64,000 nucleotides of DNA, taken from contig CP067379.1 in NCBI GenBank assembly GCA_019565575.1, forward strand, positions 2,418,001 through 2,482,000, written 5' to 3'. Shown here piece after piece: positions 1 through 9,927 of this stretch. A program made the position numbers and the translations under genes. A model generated the notes under the pieces. That model had not been told where the DNA came from. It ran no database searches and saw only the letters and a program-made list of their open reading frames with translations. Source of the DNA: Flavobacterium covae. Its GTDB lineage: Bacteria > Bacteroidota > Bacteroidia > Flavobacteriales > Flavobacteriaceae. Positions within the stretch are counted from its first letter, which is position 1. Each line of letters starts with the position of its first letter.

Positions 1-1
1 T

Positions 2-94
2 ATAGATCCAAATATAGATTTAGGATCACAAAAAGAATCGTTCAAACATAAAACATGGATTTTACCATTTAAAGATGAAATTAAAGGATTTTAA
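2..94 (+). CDS. C-terminal end of an upstream gene (partial)
   Basis: An open frame enters from the left edge and stops with TAA at 92-94, giving 30 residues ending in KDEIKGF. It overlaps the start of the TonB receptor gene by 20 bases, as expected for tightly coupled genes of one operon. Too little is present to name the family. Its position directly before a FecA-like receptor suggests an iron-uptake partner, which is inference only. Confidence 0.5.
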   Translation: MDPNIDLGSQKESFKHKTWILPFKDEIKGF

Positions 95-2497
95 ATTTAT
101 AGTACTACTATTAGTAGTTACAAAAATGTTTTCACAAACTAATATAATAGGTAGGATTGTGTTTAATGGAGTAGGAATTCACAAGTTGAAATTTTAGATA
201 AAGGACAAGGTCTAAACTATTATACTGATTCAAATGGAAATTTTACGATAAAAAGTAAAAACCCAACAACTCTAGTCTTTTATAAAGAAGGGTATGAAAT
301 TATAGAAAAAAAGATGACTCCCTTAACCCAATTGCAAATAATAGAGATAGAACAAATAAAAAAGTTATCAGAAGTAAAAATAGTCAGTCAACGTCAAAAA
401 ATAAGTGCTATTAGAACTTTAAAAGACGTTGAAGAAACAGCTATATATGCTGGAAAAAAACAGAAGTAGTTGTTTTAAATAATTTGACAGCCAATAAGGC
501 AATAAATAACGCACGTCAAATTTTTTCGCAAGTTGTCGGTATTACAATGAATGAAAGTATTGATGGAGGACTACAACTATCAATAGGAGGACGTGGTTTA
601 GATCCTAATAGAACAGCTAATTTTAATACACGCCAAAATGATTATGATATTAGTGCAGATGTATTAGGGTATCCTGAAAGTTATTATGCTACTCCAACAG
701 AAGCTATAGAAGAAATTCAGGTAATTAGAGGAGCAGCTTCTCTTCAGTATGGAACACAGTTTGGAGGGATGATTAATTTTAAAACAAAAAAACCAAGCAC
801 TAAACCCCTAGAAGCTATTTCTCGTTTTACAGCAGGATCTTTTAATACAATTGCTAATTTTACTAGTTTGACAGGAACAAAAAATAAATGGAGTTACTAT
901 ACATTTTACAATTATAAAAAAGGCGACGGATTCAGGCCTAATTCAAATTTTGAATCAAAGAATTACTTTGGGAATTTAAATTATAAATTATCCGATAAAA
1001 CTTCACTTCATTTTGATTATACGCATTTTAATTATTTAGCAAAACAACCTGGAGGATTAACTAACGGAATGTTTGCAAATGATCCTTTTCAAAGTAATCG
1101 ATCACGCAATTGGTTTTCTGTAAATTGGAATTTATTTGCTTTACGCTTAAAACATAAATTTAAAAATGATGCGGATTTATCATTACAATTATTTGGATTA
1201 GATGCTTATAGAAAAGCATTAGGATATCGTTCTAACAGAGTTTCTAACCCTGATACGCCTAATACAGAAAGAGATTTAATTATTGGAGAGTTTATAAATT
1301 GGGGAGCAGAAGTACGGTATCTAAATAAATATAATTTATGGAATAGAAATAATGCTTTTTTGATAGGAGCCAAATATTATCAATCTAAAAATTCAGGTAT
1401 ACAAGGTCCTGGAAGCTCTACTTCAGATGCTGATTTTAAAATTGCGGATAAAGAATTTCCATACTATCAGAACCAATCATCATATAGCTATCCAAACCTT
1501 AATATATCATTATTTGGTGAAAATATATTTAAAATAACCGATCATTTTTCAATTACGCCAGGTTTTAGATATGAATATATTAAAACACAAGCTGTTGGTT
1601 TCTTTAGAGTAATTAATAGAGATCTAGCAGGAAACATAAATATAGATAAAACAGAGTTTGAAGATAGAATTTTTGAAAGAAAATTTTCATTACTTGGACT
1701 TGGTTTTAGTTATAAACCTAAGCATGGTTTAGAATTATACGCTAATTTAACACAAAACTACCGCTCAGTAACTTTTAATGATATAAGAACAGCTAGTCCT
1801 AGTATTGTTGTAGCTGATGATATAACTGATGAAAAAGGATATGGCTCAGATATTGGTATCCGAGGAAAAATAGGAAACATAATAAATTTTGATATTAACG
1901 GATTTGGTTTATTATATGACAATAAAATTGGCGAATATAGTGCCCGTGATCCCAAAGGATTAAAACCAGATGTACGCTTAAGAGATAATATTGGAACAGG
2001 TGTTACTTATGGAGTTGAATCATTAGTTAATATCAATTTTTTAAAAATAATAGTACCCAATAATTTAAACTTTAAATTTGATGGATTTTCAAATATATCC
2101 ATAACAAAGTCTAAATATATAAAATCAGATATTCCTAATATTAAAGATAATCATGTTGAATTTGTACCTCTTTATAATCTAAAGTCAGGATTAAGTTTAG
2201 GATACAAAAATCTACTAGTTAGTACACAATATACTTACGTATCATCACAATTTACAGACGCTTCTAATAGAGTTTCTGACCAAAATGACTTATCAGGTAT
2301 ATTTGGAGGAATTCCTTCTTATAACGTACTTGACCTATCTGTCTCTTATAAAATTAATCGTTTTAAATTAGAAGCTAGTGTAAATAATTTAACTAATAAT
2401 AAATATTTTACCAAAAGAGCAACAGGATATCCAGGACCAGGTATTATCCCTTCCAGAACCTAGAGTTTATTATGTAACACTAGAAATTAAACTGTAA
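75..2497 (+). CDS. FecA-like TonB-dependent outer-membrane receptor (three frameshifts as read)
   Basis: Outer-membrane receptor of the ferric-citrate (FecA) type, which imports a ferric chelate using TonB energy. The start at 75 gives a signal peptide, then a carboxypeptidase-regulatory-like domain typical of Bacteroidota receptors, a plug domain with the FecA-like motifs DVLGYPESYY and RGAASLQYGTQFGG, and a long beta-barrel. Three one-base shifts break the frame: a lost C near 176, a lost A near 460, and an extra base at 2450-2456 (CTTCAG read as CTTCCAG). Correcting all three gives about 807 residues ending in YYVTLEIKL, a typical receptor C-terminus. The substrate is inferred from family resemblance. 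The first gene in the window overlaps its start. Confidence 0.85.
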
Positions 2498-2532
2498 TTA
2501 AGTAAAATATAGAAAATAAAATTATTTTTAGT

Positions 2533-2676
2533 ATTGGTTCTCGATGCGCTTCGCGCTAGAACTAACGATGATTTCAATTATATATTCAACCGTTTGTTCG
2601 AGTTGTTTTTAAAATGAAAAAAAGTGTATCGAGAACTTTATTTTTTTAATCCAGTATATTTTAAGTTTAAATGGTA
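2533..2676 (+). repeat. Family A palindromic intergenic repeat, copy 1
   Basis: About 144 bases closely matching 19424-19582 and, inverted, 8246-8408. The outer arms contain GGTTCTCGAT and ATCGAGAACT, so a transcript could fold into one long hairpin. All three copies are intergenic. It ends in a conserved AAGTTTAAATGGTAT tail. Confidence 0.8.
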
Positions 2677-2703
2677 TAATTCCTGAGAACATATTTCTGA
2701 TTA

Positions 2704-2859
2704 CAAATTCCTCCATATTGTCCAGAACTAAACCCTACTGAAAAAATCTAACAATGGATGAAAGATAAAATTTCAATGAAAATTTATGATACTCTAGCCG
2801 ACTTAAAGCAAAAAATGGAAGAATTGATTAAAACAGATGAGAATGAATTAAATCAATAA
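2704..2859 (+). pseudogene. IS630-family transposase, 3' fragment
   Basis: The frame reads IPPYCPELNPTEKI, an in-frame stop, then QWMKDKISMKIYDTLADLK, ending with TAA at 2857-2859. PPYxPELNPxEKxWQWxK is the C-terminal signature of IS630-type DDE transposases. A tryptophan codon position has become TAA and the whole N-terminal part is missing, so this is a genuine relic rather than a sequencing artefact. Confidence 0.75.
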
Positions 2860-2929
2860 CAGGCTATGAATTTTATATAAAAGCTTTTTACAGTATTTTT
2901 AAAGTTGAAATGGTATTATTTATAAAAAG

Positions 2930-3052
2930 AGTATCTGAAAAAGTTAAAACTCAATGTCTAGTTCGTCACTTCAACGATAGGAGAAATCACATTTTTAGCA
3001 TTATGCAATTCCTTCCTATGTTCGAAATGAGAAGATTGTAGCTTTTTGCACA
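2930..3052 (+). repeat. Family B palindromic repeat (MITE-like), copy 1
   Basis: Its ends, TCTGAAAAAGTTAAAACTC and a complementary right arm, match the copies at 17196, 19299 and 62206. The better-preserved copies carry GRCTGTCCAAAAAGTT ends like those of the IS1182-type element at 11338-13113, suggesting a non-autonomous derivative. This copy is diverged. Confidence 0.6.
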
Positions 3053-3091
3053 ACTTCTTTGGTATTATAAGATACCTTAAAAAGGTTTTAA

Positions 3092-3815
3092 TTAAAAGTT
3101 AGGTGATAAATTATACTTCTTGTAAAAATTATCTAAAGCTTCTACAACTTCATCTTCTGTATCTACAATTTTTATTAAGTTCATATCTTCAGGATTCGCA
3201 TTTTTTTGCTTGTCTATCATAACATTTTTAATCCAGTCAAGTAACCCGCTCCAGAATTCTGTTCCAACAAGAATAATAGGGAAACGACCTATTTTTTTTT
3301 GTCTGAATTAATGTAATAGCTTCAAAAAGTTCATCTAAAGTGCCAAATCCGCCAGGCATTACAACAAACCCTTGAGAATATTTTACAAACATTACCTTGC
3401 GAACAAAGAAATAATCAAAATTTAAATTTTTATCTTTATCAATATAAGGATTGTAATGTTGTTCAAAAGGAAGTTCAATATTTAAACCTACTGATATTCC
3501 TTCACCACGATGTGCTCCTTTATTACCTGCTTCCATAATACCAGGACCACCACCCGTAATAACGCCATATCCTGCTTTGGTGATTTTATAAGCAATTCTT
3601 TCCGCTAATTGATAATATTTATCCTCGGGTTTTGTTCTTGCTGAACCAAAAATAGATACACAAGGTCCTATACGAGCCATTGTTTCGTAACCATTTACGA
3701 ATTCAGACATAATTTTAAAAATAGCCCAAGAATCGTTTGAGCGTATCTCGTTCCAAGTTTTTTGTTTTAGTTTGTCTTGGATTCTTTCGTCTTCATTTGA
3801 AAATATTTCTTTCAT
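3092..3815 (-). CDS. LOG-family / TIGR00730 Rossmann-fold protein (one frameshift as read)
   Basis: Member of the lysine-decarboxylase-like (LOG) family, which includes cytokinin riboside 5'-monophosphate phosphoribohydrolases and nucleotide hydrolases. The signature GGGPGIMEAGNKGA lies about a third of the way in, followed by PGGFGTLDELFE, the conserved PGGxGTxxE motif. A run of nine T at 3292-3300, where eight are needed, breaks the frame. The corrected protein has about 240 residues and ends near NLSPNF. The bacterial substrate is unproven. It is convergent with the TonB gene and lies 70 bases downstream of uvrA on the same strand. Confidence 0.85.
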
Positions 3816-3885
3816 CTTCTTATTGTTGAGAGTCTTTAGGCTTGACTCGGTTATTATTAGTATAATTTTTTTAAAAATCAGCCGA

Positions 3886-6719
3886 CTAAGATAATTCTTT
3901 TTTCAAAAATTGTGCGGTATAACTTTTTTTATTTTTAATTATTTCTTCTGGGGTTCCTTTTGCAATAATTTCACCTCCACCTTTTCCGCCTTCATATCCT
4001 ACATCTATTATATAATCAGCTAGTTTTATTACATCTAGATTGTGTTCTATAATTAAAACAGTATTGCCTTTATTAACTAATTTATGAATAACTTCCATTA
4101 ACACACGAATGTCCTCAAAATGCAAACCTGTAGTAGGTTCATCCATTATATAAAAAGTATTTCCTGTGTCTTTTTTTGAAAGTTCTGTAGCTAATTTAAT
4201 CCGTTGAGCTTCGCCTCCTGATAGGGTTGTACTTTGTTGTCCTAATGTAATATATCCCAATCCTACATCTTGAATTGTTTTAATTTTTCGGTAGATTTTT
4301 GGTATGTTTTCAAAGAAATCAACAGCTTCATCTACAGTCATATCCAATACGTCTGAAATAGATTTACCTTTATAACGAATTTCTAGGGTTTCTCTATTAA
4401 AACGTTTTCCTTGACATGTTTCGCATTCTACATATACATCAGGTAAAAAACTCATTTCAATAGTACGAACTCCACTTCCTTCACAGGTTTCACAGCGTCC
4501 ACCAGCCACATTAAAACTAAAACGTCCAGGCTTGTATCCTCTTATTTGTGCTTCTGGGGTTTGTGTGTATAAAGATCTAATTTCTGAAAAAACATCAGTA
4601 TAAGTAGCAGGGTTTGATCTAGGAGTACGACCTATTGGGCTTTGATCTATATCAATTACTTTGTCAATATGTTCTAAACCTTCAATCTTTTTATAAGGTT
4701 GTGGTTTTTTTACTGCATTAAAAAAATGGTGGTTAAGGATAGGGTAGAGGGTTTCATTAATTAGAGTTGATTTGCCCGATCCAGAAACACCTGTTACACA
4801 AATTAGTTTACCCAATGGAAAATCTACAGAAACGTTTTTTAAATTATTGCCCGTTGCACCTGTAAGTTTGATTTTTTTACCATTTCCTTCACGACGTTTT
4901 TCAGGAACTTCTATTTTCATTTTACCACTCATGAATTGAGCCGTAATTGTATTTTCTTTTAATAAATTTTGAGGGGTTCCTTGGCTAATAATTTGCCCTC
5001 CATAACGTCCAGCTTTAGGACCTATGTCTATTACATGATCAGCCCTTTCAATCATGTCTTTATCGTGTTCTACAACTAAAACGGAGTTGCCAATGTCACG
5101 TAATTGCTCTAAGGAGTGAATTAGTTTTTCATTATCTCTTTGGTGCAAACCTATACTCGGTTCATCTAAAATATATAATACGCCTACTAGTTGTGATCCA
5201 ATTTGTGTAGCCAAACGAATGCGTTGTGCTTCACCACCAGAAAGAGATTTAGAACTTCTACTCAAAGAGAGGTAGTTTAGTCCTACATCTACTAAGAATT
5301 GTAAACGAACTTTAATTTCTTTTACTATTTCTGGAAGCAATTATTTTTTGTTTTTCAGTTAGATAATCTTCTAATTGGTTAAACCATTTGCTTAGGTCAA
5401 TTATATCTGTATTGGATAAATCTTGGATATTTTTATTATTAATTTTAAAGTATAATGCTTCCTTTCTTAATCGAGAGCCATGGCATTCAGGGCAGCTTAC
5501 TTCGTCCATAAAGTCTTTAGCCCAGCGTTTTATAGAGGTAGACTCTGTTTCGTCGTGCTGATTTTTAATAAAATTAGCAATTCCTTCAAATTCAATTTTG
5601 TATTCTTTTGTTACACCTGCTGTTTTTGAAGTAATACTAAATTTTTCATTGCCCCCATTTAAAATCATATTCATGGCTTCCGAAGAAATGGTTTCAATTG
5701 GGTCAGTTAGTTTAAAACCAAATTTTTCACCTATAGTTTCTAGTTGTTTGAAAATCCAAGTGGATTTATATTCGCCTAGTGCTATAATTCCTCCACTTTT
5801 GATGGATATTTTGGGATCTGGAATAATTTTTTTTAGATTAATCTCATTTATAGTTCCTAATCCATTACAATGATCACAAGCTCCTTTAGGCGAGTTGAAA
5901 GAAAATAAATTAGGTTCTGGATTTTGATATGAAATTCCAGTAGAAGGACACATTAAGTTTCTACTAAAATATCTGATTTCTCCTGAATCTTGGTCTAAAA
6001 TGATGAGCACATTTTCTCCATGATACATGGCTGTTTTAATGCTTTCCATTAATCGCGTTTCGCTATCTGAGGATTTGTCTACAGCTAAACGATCAATAAC
6101 GATTTCAATATCATGGGTTTTGTAACGATCTAATTTCATTCCTGTTACAATGTCTTGTACCTGTCCGTTGACACGTACTTTTAAGAAGCCTTGTTTGGCT
6201 ATTTGTTGAAATAACTCAGCATAATGTCCTTTACGAGCACGAATAACGGGAGCTAAAATATTGATTCTCTTTTTGTCGAAATTTTGGAGAATCAACTCTT
6301 TGATTTGTTCATCAGAATATGAAACCATTTTTTCGCCAGTATTATAACTATAAGCGTCTCCAGCACGAGCAAAAAGCAAACGAAGAAAATCGTAAATTTC
6401 GGTAATAGTCCCAACAGTAGAACGTGGGCTTTTGCTTGTTGTTTTTTGTTCAATAGCAATTACAGGAGAAAGGCCATCAATTTTGTCTACATCAGGACGC
6501 TCTAGTCCGCCTAAAAACTGACGAGCGTAGGCTGAAAAAGTTTCGATATAACGTCGTTGTCCTTCCAGCATAAATAGTGTCGAATGCTAATGAAGATTTT
6601 CCAGAACCCGATAAACCTGTAATAACAACTAGTTTTTCACGAGGTATGGTGATATCAATATTTTTTAGGTTGTGCGCGCGAGCACCTATAATTTCAATAG
6701 TTTCCTCTGTATGTTGCAT
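3886..6719 (-). CDS. uvrA: Excinuclease ABC subunit A (two frameshifts as read)
   Basis: Damage-recognition ATPase of nucleotide excision repair. It carries two ABC ATPase modules: a first Walker [10 protein letters not shown] near the start, a second GVSGSGKST, two LSGGEAQRI signatures, and zinc-binding cysteines ([24 protein letters not shown]). Starting at MQHTEE and correcting two one-base insertions, both CTGAAG read as CTGGAAG (5331-5337 and 6562-6568 on the plus strand), gives about 943 residues, the normal UvrA length. No residues are lost, so the gene is probably intact in the organism. Transcription is leftward towards the LOG-family gene. Confidence 0.95.
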
Positions 6720-6869
6720 ATATATTAAGCAAAACACAAAGGTAGTTTTTTTGGATTAAATAAGAGATGTAATAATTTTTTAAAATTTGTTAAAGAATTT
6801 TGTAATAATTAGATTTAAACTATAGTTAAAAATAAAAGGTATAAAAAAAGCCCACTGTTGTGAGCTTTG

Positions 6870-6943
6870 TGACCTCGACAGGATTCAAACCTGTAACCTT
6901 CTGAGCCGTAATCAGATGCGCTATTCAGTTGCGCCACGAGGCC
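6870..6943 (-). tRNA. tRNA-Arg(ACG), copy 3 of the tandem
   Basis: Read on the minus strand it forms a full cloverleaf: a 7-bp acceptor stem, anticodon loop TTACGGC (anticodon ACG, arginine) and T-arm ACAGG/CCTGT. CCA is not encoded. It is the promoter-distal gene of three near-identical copies. Confidence 0.95.
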
Positions 6944-6965
6944 GTTATAATTTGTTGTATTTTTG

Positions 6966-7039
6966 TGACCTCGACAGGATTCAAACCTGTAACCTTCTGA
7001 GCCGTAATCAGATGCGCTATTCAGTTGCGCCACGAGGCC
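6966..7039 (-). tRNA. tRNA-Arg(ACG), copy 2 of the tandem
   Basis: Same 74-base cloverleaf as its neighbours, with anticodon ACG. It is separated by spacers of 22-23 bases that are also similar, so the repeat unit is about 96-97 bases, consistent with recent tandem duplication. Confidence 0.95.
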
Positions 7040-7062
7040 ATTATAATTTTATTGTATTTTTG

Positions 7063-7136
7063 TGACCTCGACAGGATTCAAACCTGTAACCTTCTGAGCC
7101 GTAATCAGATGCGCTATTCAGTTGCGCCACGAGGCC
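7063..7136 (-). tRNA. tRNA-Arg(ACG), copy 1 of the tandem
   Basis: Promoter-proximal copy of the three tRNA-Arg genes, identical cloverleaf with anticodon ACG. An excellent flavobacterial promoter lies 44-73 bases upstream. Confidence 0.95.
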
Positions 7137-7179
7137 ATTTTTCAATCATTTTGTTTGCATAACAACTCGATTGCGGGTG

Positions 7180-7209
7180 CAAATGTAGAAAAATTTCTTT
7201 ATCTTGCAA
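7180..7209 (-). promoter_or_regulatory. Promoter of the tRNA-Arg operon
   Basis: On the minus strand, TTG (7207-7209), a 19-base spacer, then TACATTTG (7180-7187). This matches the Bacteroidota TTG / TANNTTTG promoter exactly and faces the tRNA genes. It lies in the short divergent gap with apt. Confidence 0.75.
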
Positions 7210-7226
7210 AATAAAATTAATAAAAA

Positions 7227-7739
7227 ATGAGTTTAGATCAGTATTTTCGTGATATTCAGGACTTTCCTAAAGAAGGTATTTTGTTTAAAGATATAACTCC
7301 GTTGTTGTTAAATCCTCCCGCAAGGCATGAAGTTATAGAAAAACTTTTGTCAGAGTTAAAAAATACTAAAATTGACAAGGTAGTAGGAATAGAATCAAGA
7401 GGTTTTTTCTTCGGAATGTTGTTAGCTCAGGAATTAAATGTGGGTTTTATTCCTGTAAGAAAGAAAAATAAACTCCCTTATAAGACTATTTCGGCTAGTT
7501 ATGAACTAGAATATGGAGAAGATGTTTTGGAAATGCACATAGATGCTATTCAAAAAGGAGAAAAAGTATTAATTCACGACGACGTTTTAGCAACAGGAGG
7601 AACTGCTAAGGCGGTGTGTGAATTGGTAGAAAAGCTTGGAGGAGAAGTGGTTCAATGTAATTTTCTTATTGAATTGACTTTTTTGAAGGGTCGTAAGAAA
7701 TTAGAAGGAAAACCAATATTTTCCGCGGTTACTTATTAG
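7227..7739 (+). CDS. apt: Adenine phosphoribosyltransferase
   Basis: Salvages adenine with PRPP to make AMP in the cytoplasm. The 170-residue length is normal. It contains VVGIESRGFFFG in the N-terminal half and the PRPP-binding motif VLIHDDVLATGGTA near residue 115. The reading frame is intact from ATG to TAG. It diverges from the tRNA-Arg operon, and its last bases overlap a small convergent gene. Confidence 0.95.
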   Translation: MSLDQYFRDIQDFPKEGILFKDITPLLLNPPARHEVIEKLLSELKNTKIDKVVGIESRGFFFGMLLAQELNVGFIPVRKKNKLPYKTISASYELEYGEDVLEMHIDAIQKGEKVLIHDDVLATGGTAKAVCELVEKLGGEVVQCNFLIELTFLKGRKKLEGKPIFSAVTY

Positions 7740-7875
7740 TAAGAGCTCTAGTTGTTATATAATAGCGGTAAGCTAATATTGCTAATTGCCATTTTTTGGC
7801 TTTACTAGGGTCTAACTGTTGTTTACTGAAACTAGGTAAGATAATCTTGTTTACTTTTGCTAAAATTTTGTACAT
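7729..7875 (-). CDS. Small conserved flavobacterial protein, 48 aa
   Basis: An ATG at 7873-7875 opens 48 residues beginning MYKILAKVNKIILPSFSK and ending YITTRALTNK. I recall similar short proteins from flavobacteria, sometimes mislabelled as SsrA-binding protein, but cannot search to confirm. The function is unknown. It is basic, starts and stops cleanly, and overlaps the last 11 bases of apt in convergent orientation. Confidence 0.65.
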   Translation of the reverse strand: MYKILAKVNKIILPSFSKQQLDPSKAKKWQLAILAYRYYITTRALTNK

Positions 7876-7970
7876 ATTTTTTTGTGCGAAAATAATCAAA
7901 AAATGAGAAGTATTACTTAGAGGTTGTTAAAAACTATTGAAGTTTTTTAAAATTACTACAATCAACAAAA

Positions 7971-8112
7971 AGAGATTTGAACCCAGATTATGCGTTAGGA
8001 ATTTATTGCAGATAAAAGACTTTAAATCTAAGAAAATACTTTATTTTTTCTCTTCAATGTGCTAAAACTATAGTTGAAGTAAAAAAATGTGACTAAGGCA
8101 TAATTTGGGTTG
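7971..8112. repeat. Family C palindromic repeat
   Basis: Arms AACCCAGATTATGCGTTAG (about 7980-7998) and CTAAGGCATAATTTGGGTT (about 8094-8112) are complementary with few mismatches, bounding about 95 bases of AT-rich loop. One similar arm, AACCCAAATTACACATTAG, occurs near 19154 with no clear partner. Confidence 0.55.
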
Positions 8113-8245
8113 AAAAAATGAACAGATGAAGTAAATTACAATACTGATAGTGTTACTTCGATGATAAGATAAGTGATAAACTACATATTAAGTTATTACT
8201 TTTTACCTCTTCCTTGGTTGTTATGGAAAATTAATAGAAATTATG

Positions 8246-8408
8246 TCATTTGAACTTAAACTATAATTGGATTAAAAAATAAAATTCTCAATATGTTTTT
8301 TTATTTAAAAAAACAACTCGAACAGACGGTTGAGTAATATAATTGAAATCATCGTTAGTTCGAGCGGGAAACGTATCGAAAACCAACACTCATTTTTATT
8401 GCTTTTGT
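8246..8408 (-). repeat. Family A palindromic intergenic repeat, copy 2 (inverted)
   Basis: Reverse complement of the repeats at 2533 and 19424. It shares with the latter an extra flank (CCAACACTCAT), which extends the repeat beyond the hairpin. Located downstream of lysA. Confidence 0.75.
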
Positions 8409-8466
8409 AGATGTCATTTTTAAAAAGAAAATTCAAAGTTAAAATGGTATTAGTTTGTTATTGAAT

Positions 8467-9672
8467 TTAAAAGTCAACTAAAATTTGATTTCTTGTTAAA
8501 TCCTCTAGGGTTTCATGTTGGCGTATAAGATGCGCTTTTTGATCTTTCCATAATACCTCGGCAGGTTTAAAACGGGAATTGTAGTTAGATGCCATTGAAA
8601 ATCCATAAGCACCTGCATTTTTAAAAGCCAGAATATCACCTTCCTTAATTTCTGCTATCTTTTTGTTGGTGGCAAAAGTGTCTGTTTCGCAAATGTATCC
8701 TACTACGGTGTAGAAACGTTCTTTTCCTTTAGAATTTGAAATATTTATAATTTGATGCTCAGATCCGTATAACATTGGGCGTATTAGATGATTGAAACCA
8801 GAGTCAACTCCCGCAAAAACGGTAGAAGTAGTTTGTTTGACTACATTTACTTTTGTTAAAAAAAATCCAGCTTCGCTAACTAAAAATTTGCCTGGTTCAA
8901 ACATCAAGGTTAATTCTCTTCCGTATTCTTTTTCAAAATGATTAAATCGTTTGCTTAATTTTTTACCTAACTCTTCAATGTCAGTTTCAATATCTCCTTT
9001 TTTATAAGATACTTTAAAACCGCTTCCAAAGTCTATAAAATCTAATAGAGTGAAGTTTTTGGCTATTTTAAATAATATTTCGGTTGCTTCTAAGAAAACT
9101 TCAATATCCAAAATATCGGAACCTGTGTGCATGTGTAATCCGTTAATGTGCATGCCCGTATTTTTAACAATTCGTAAGATATGAGGAAGCTGATGTATGG
9201 ATATACCAAATTTGCTGTCAATATGTCCAACTGAAATATTGGCATTTCCTCCAGCCATGATATGAGGATTTATACGTATACATACAGGAGTATTAGGGTG
9301 TTTATTGCCAAATTGTTCTAAAATAGATAAATTATCAATATTGATCTGAACCCCTAATTCAGAGGCAGTTTCTATTTCTTGTAAAGAAACGCCATTGGGT
9401 GTGAAAATTATTTTGTCAGGGGTAAAGCCTGCTAATAAACCAAGTTGTACTTCTTGTAAAGAAACAGTGTCTAACCCTGAGTTTAGATTATTAAATAGTT
9501 TTAAAATAGAAAGATTAGATAACGCCTTAACTGCATAATTTATTTGAAGTTTTTGAACCTTACTGAAAGCATTGTTTAATCGGTTATATTGATTTTCAAT
9601 TTTTTCTGCGTGATAAATATATACGGGAGCTCCGTATAACTGTTCGATTTGTAATAAATTAGTTTCTTCCAT
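8467..9672 (-). CDS. lysA: Diaminopimelate decarboxylase
   Basis: Pyridoxal-phosphate enzyme of the alanine-racemase fold that decarboxylates meso-diaminopimelate to lysine. 401 residues with an intact frame. Visible features are the PLP lysine in INYAVKALSN (about residue 49), HMHTGSDI, MFEPGKFLV and the active-site cysteine in GYICETDTFA. It is monocistronic as far as can be seen. Confidence 0.93.
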   Translation of the reverse strand: MEETNLLQIEQLYGAPVYIYHAEKIENQYNRLNNAFSKVQKLQINYAVKALSNLSILKLFNNLNSGLDTVSLQEVQLGLLAGFTPDKIIFTPNGVSLQEIETASELGVQINIDNLSILEQFGNKHPNTPVCIRINPHIMAGGNANISVGHIDSKFGISIHQLPHILRIVKNTGMHINGLHMHTGSDILDIEVFLEATEILFKIAKNFTLLDFIDFGSGFKVSYKKGDIETDIEELGKKLSKRFNHFEKEYGRELTLMFEPGKFLVSEAGFFLTKVNVVKQTTSTVFAGVDSGFNHLIRPMLYGSEHQIINISNSKGKERFYTVVGYICETDTFATNKKIAEIKEGDILAFKNAGAYGFSMASNYNSRFKPAEVLWKDQKAHLIRQHETLEDLTRNQILVDF

Positions 9673-9889
9673 TTTTAAAATTTTGATAAAAATAAAAAGT
9701 TCTTTTTTGACTGAAAAAAAAAATAAAGATTTAAAATAAAATTACAACAAAATGTTTTTTATGTAACATTTCAGATTAGGGGATTGCTTTAAATCTGAAA
9801 GGGTTTAAAAAATAGAAAACAAGTAATAATATTATTTCATTACTTTAAATAAAAGTTAGATTGAATTATATTTTTCTTTTGAAAATTAT

Positions 9890-9897
9890 TATTTTTG
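9890..9897 (+). promoter_or_regulatory. Probable -7 box of the sucC promoter
   Basis: TATTTTTG matches TANNTTTG and lies 30 bases before the sucC ATG. No convincing TTG element is seen at the usual distance, so confidence is moderate. Confidence 0.45.
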
Positions 9898-9927
9898 TGC
9901 CACTTTATAAAAGTCAAAAGAAATATT

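Larger units (their letters stand above)
2498..3091. other. Intergenic region with repeats and a transposase relic
   Basis: 594 bases without an intact gene. It holds a family A palindromic repeat (about 2533-2676), the 3' relic of an IS630-type transposase (2704-2859), and a family B palindromic repeat (about 2930-3052). I see no further coding signal. Confidence 0.7.
7876..8466. other. Intergenic region with two palindromic repeats
   Basis: 591 bases with no gene that I can support. A family C repeat occupies about 7971-8112 and an inverted family A copy about 8246-8408. Between them lies diverged AT-rich sequence. Confidence 0.6.
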
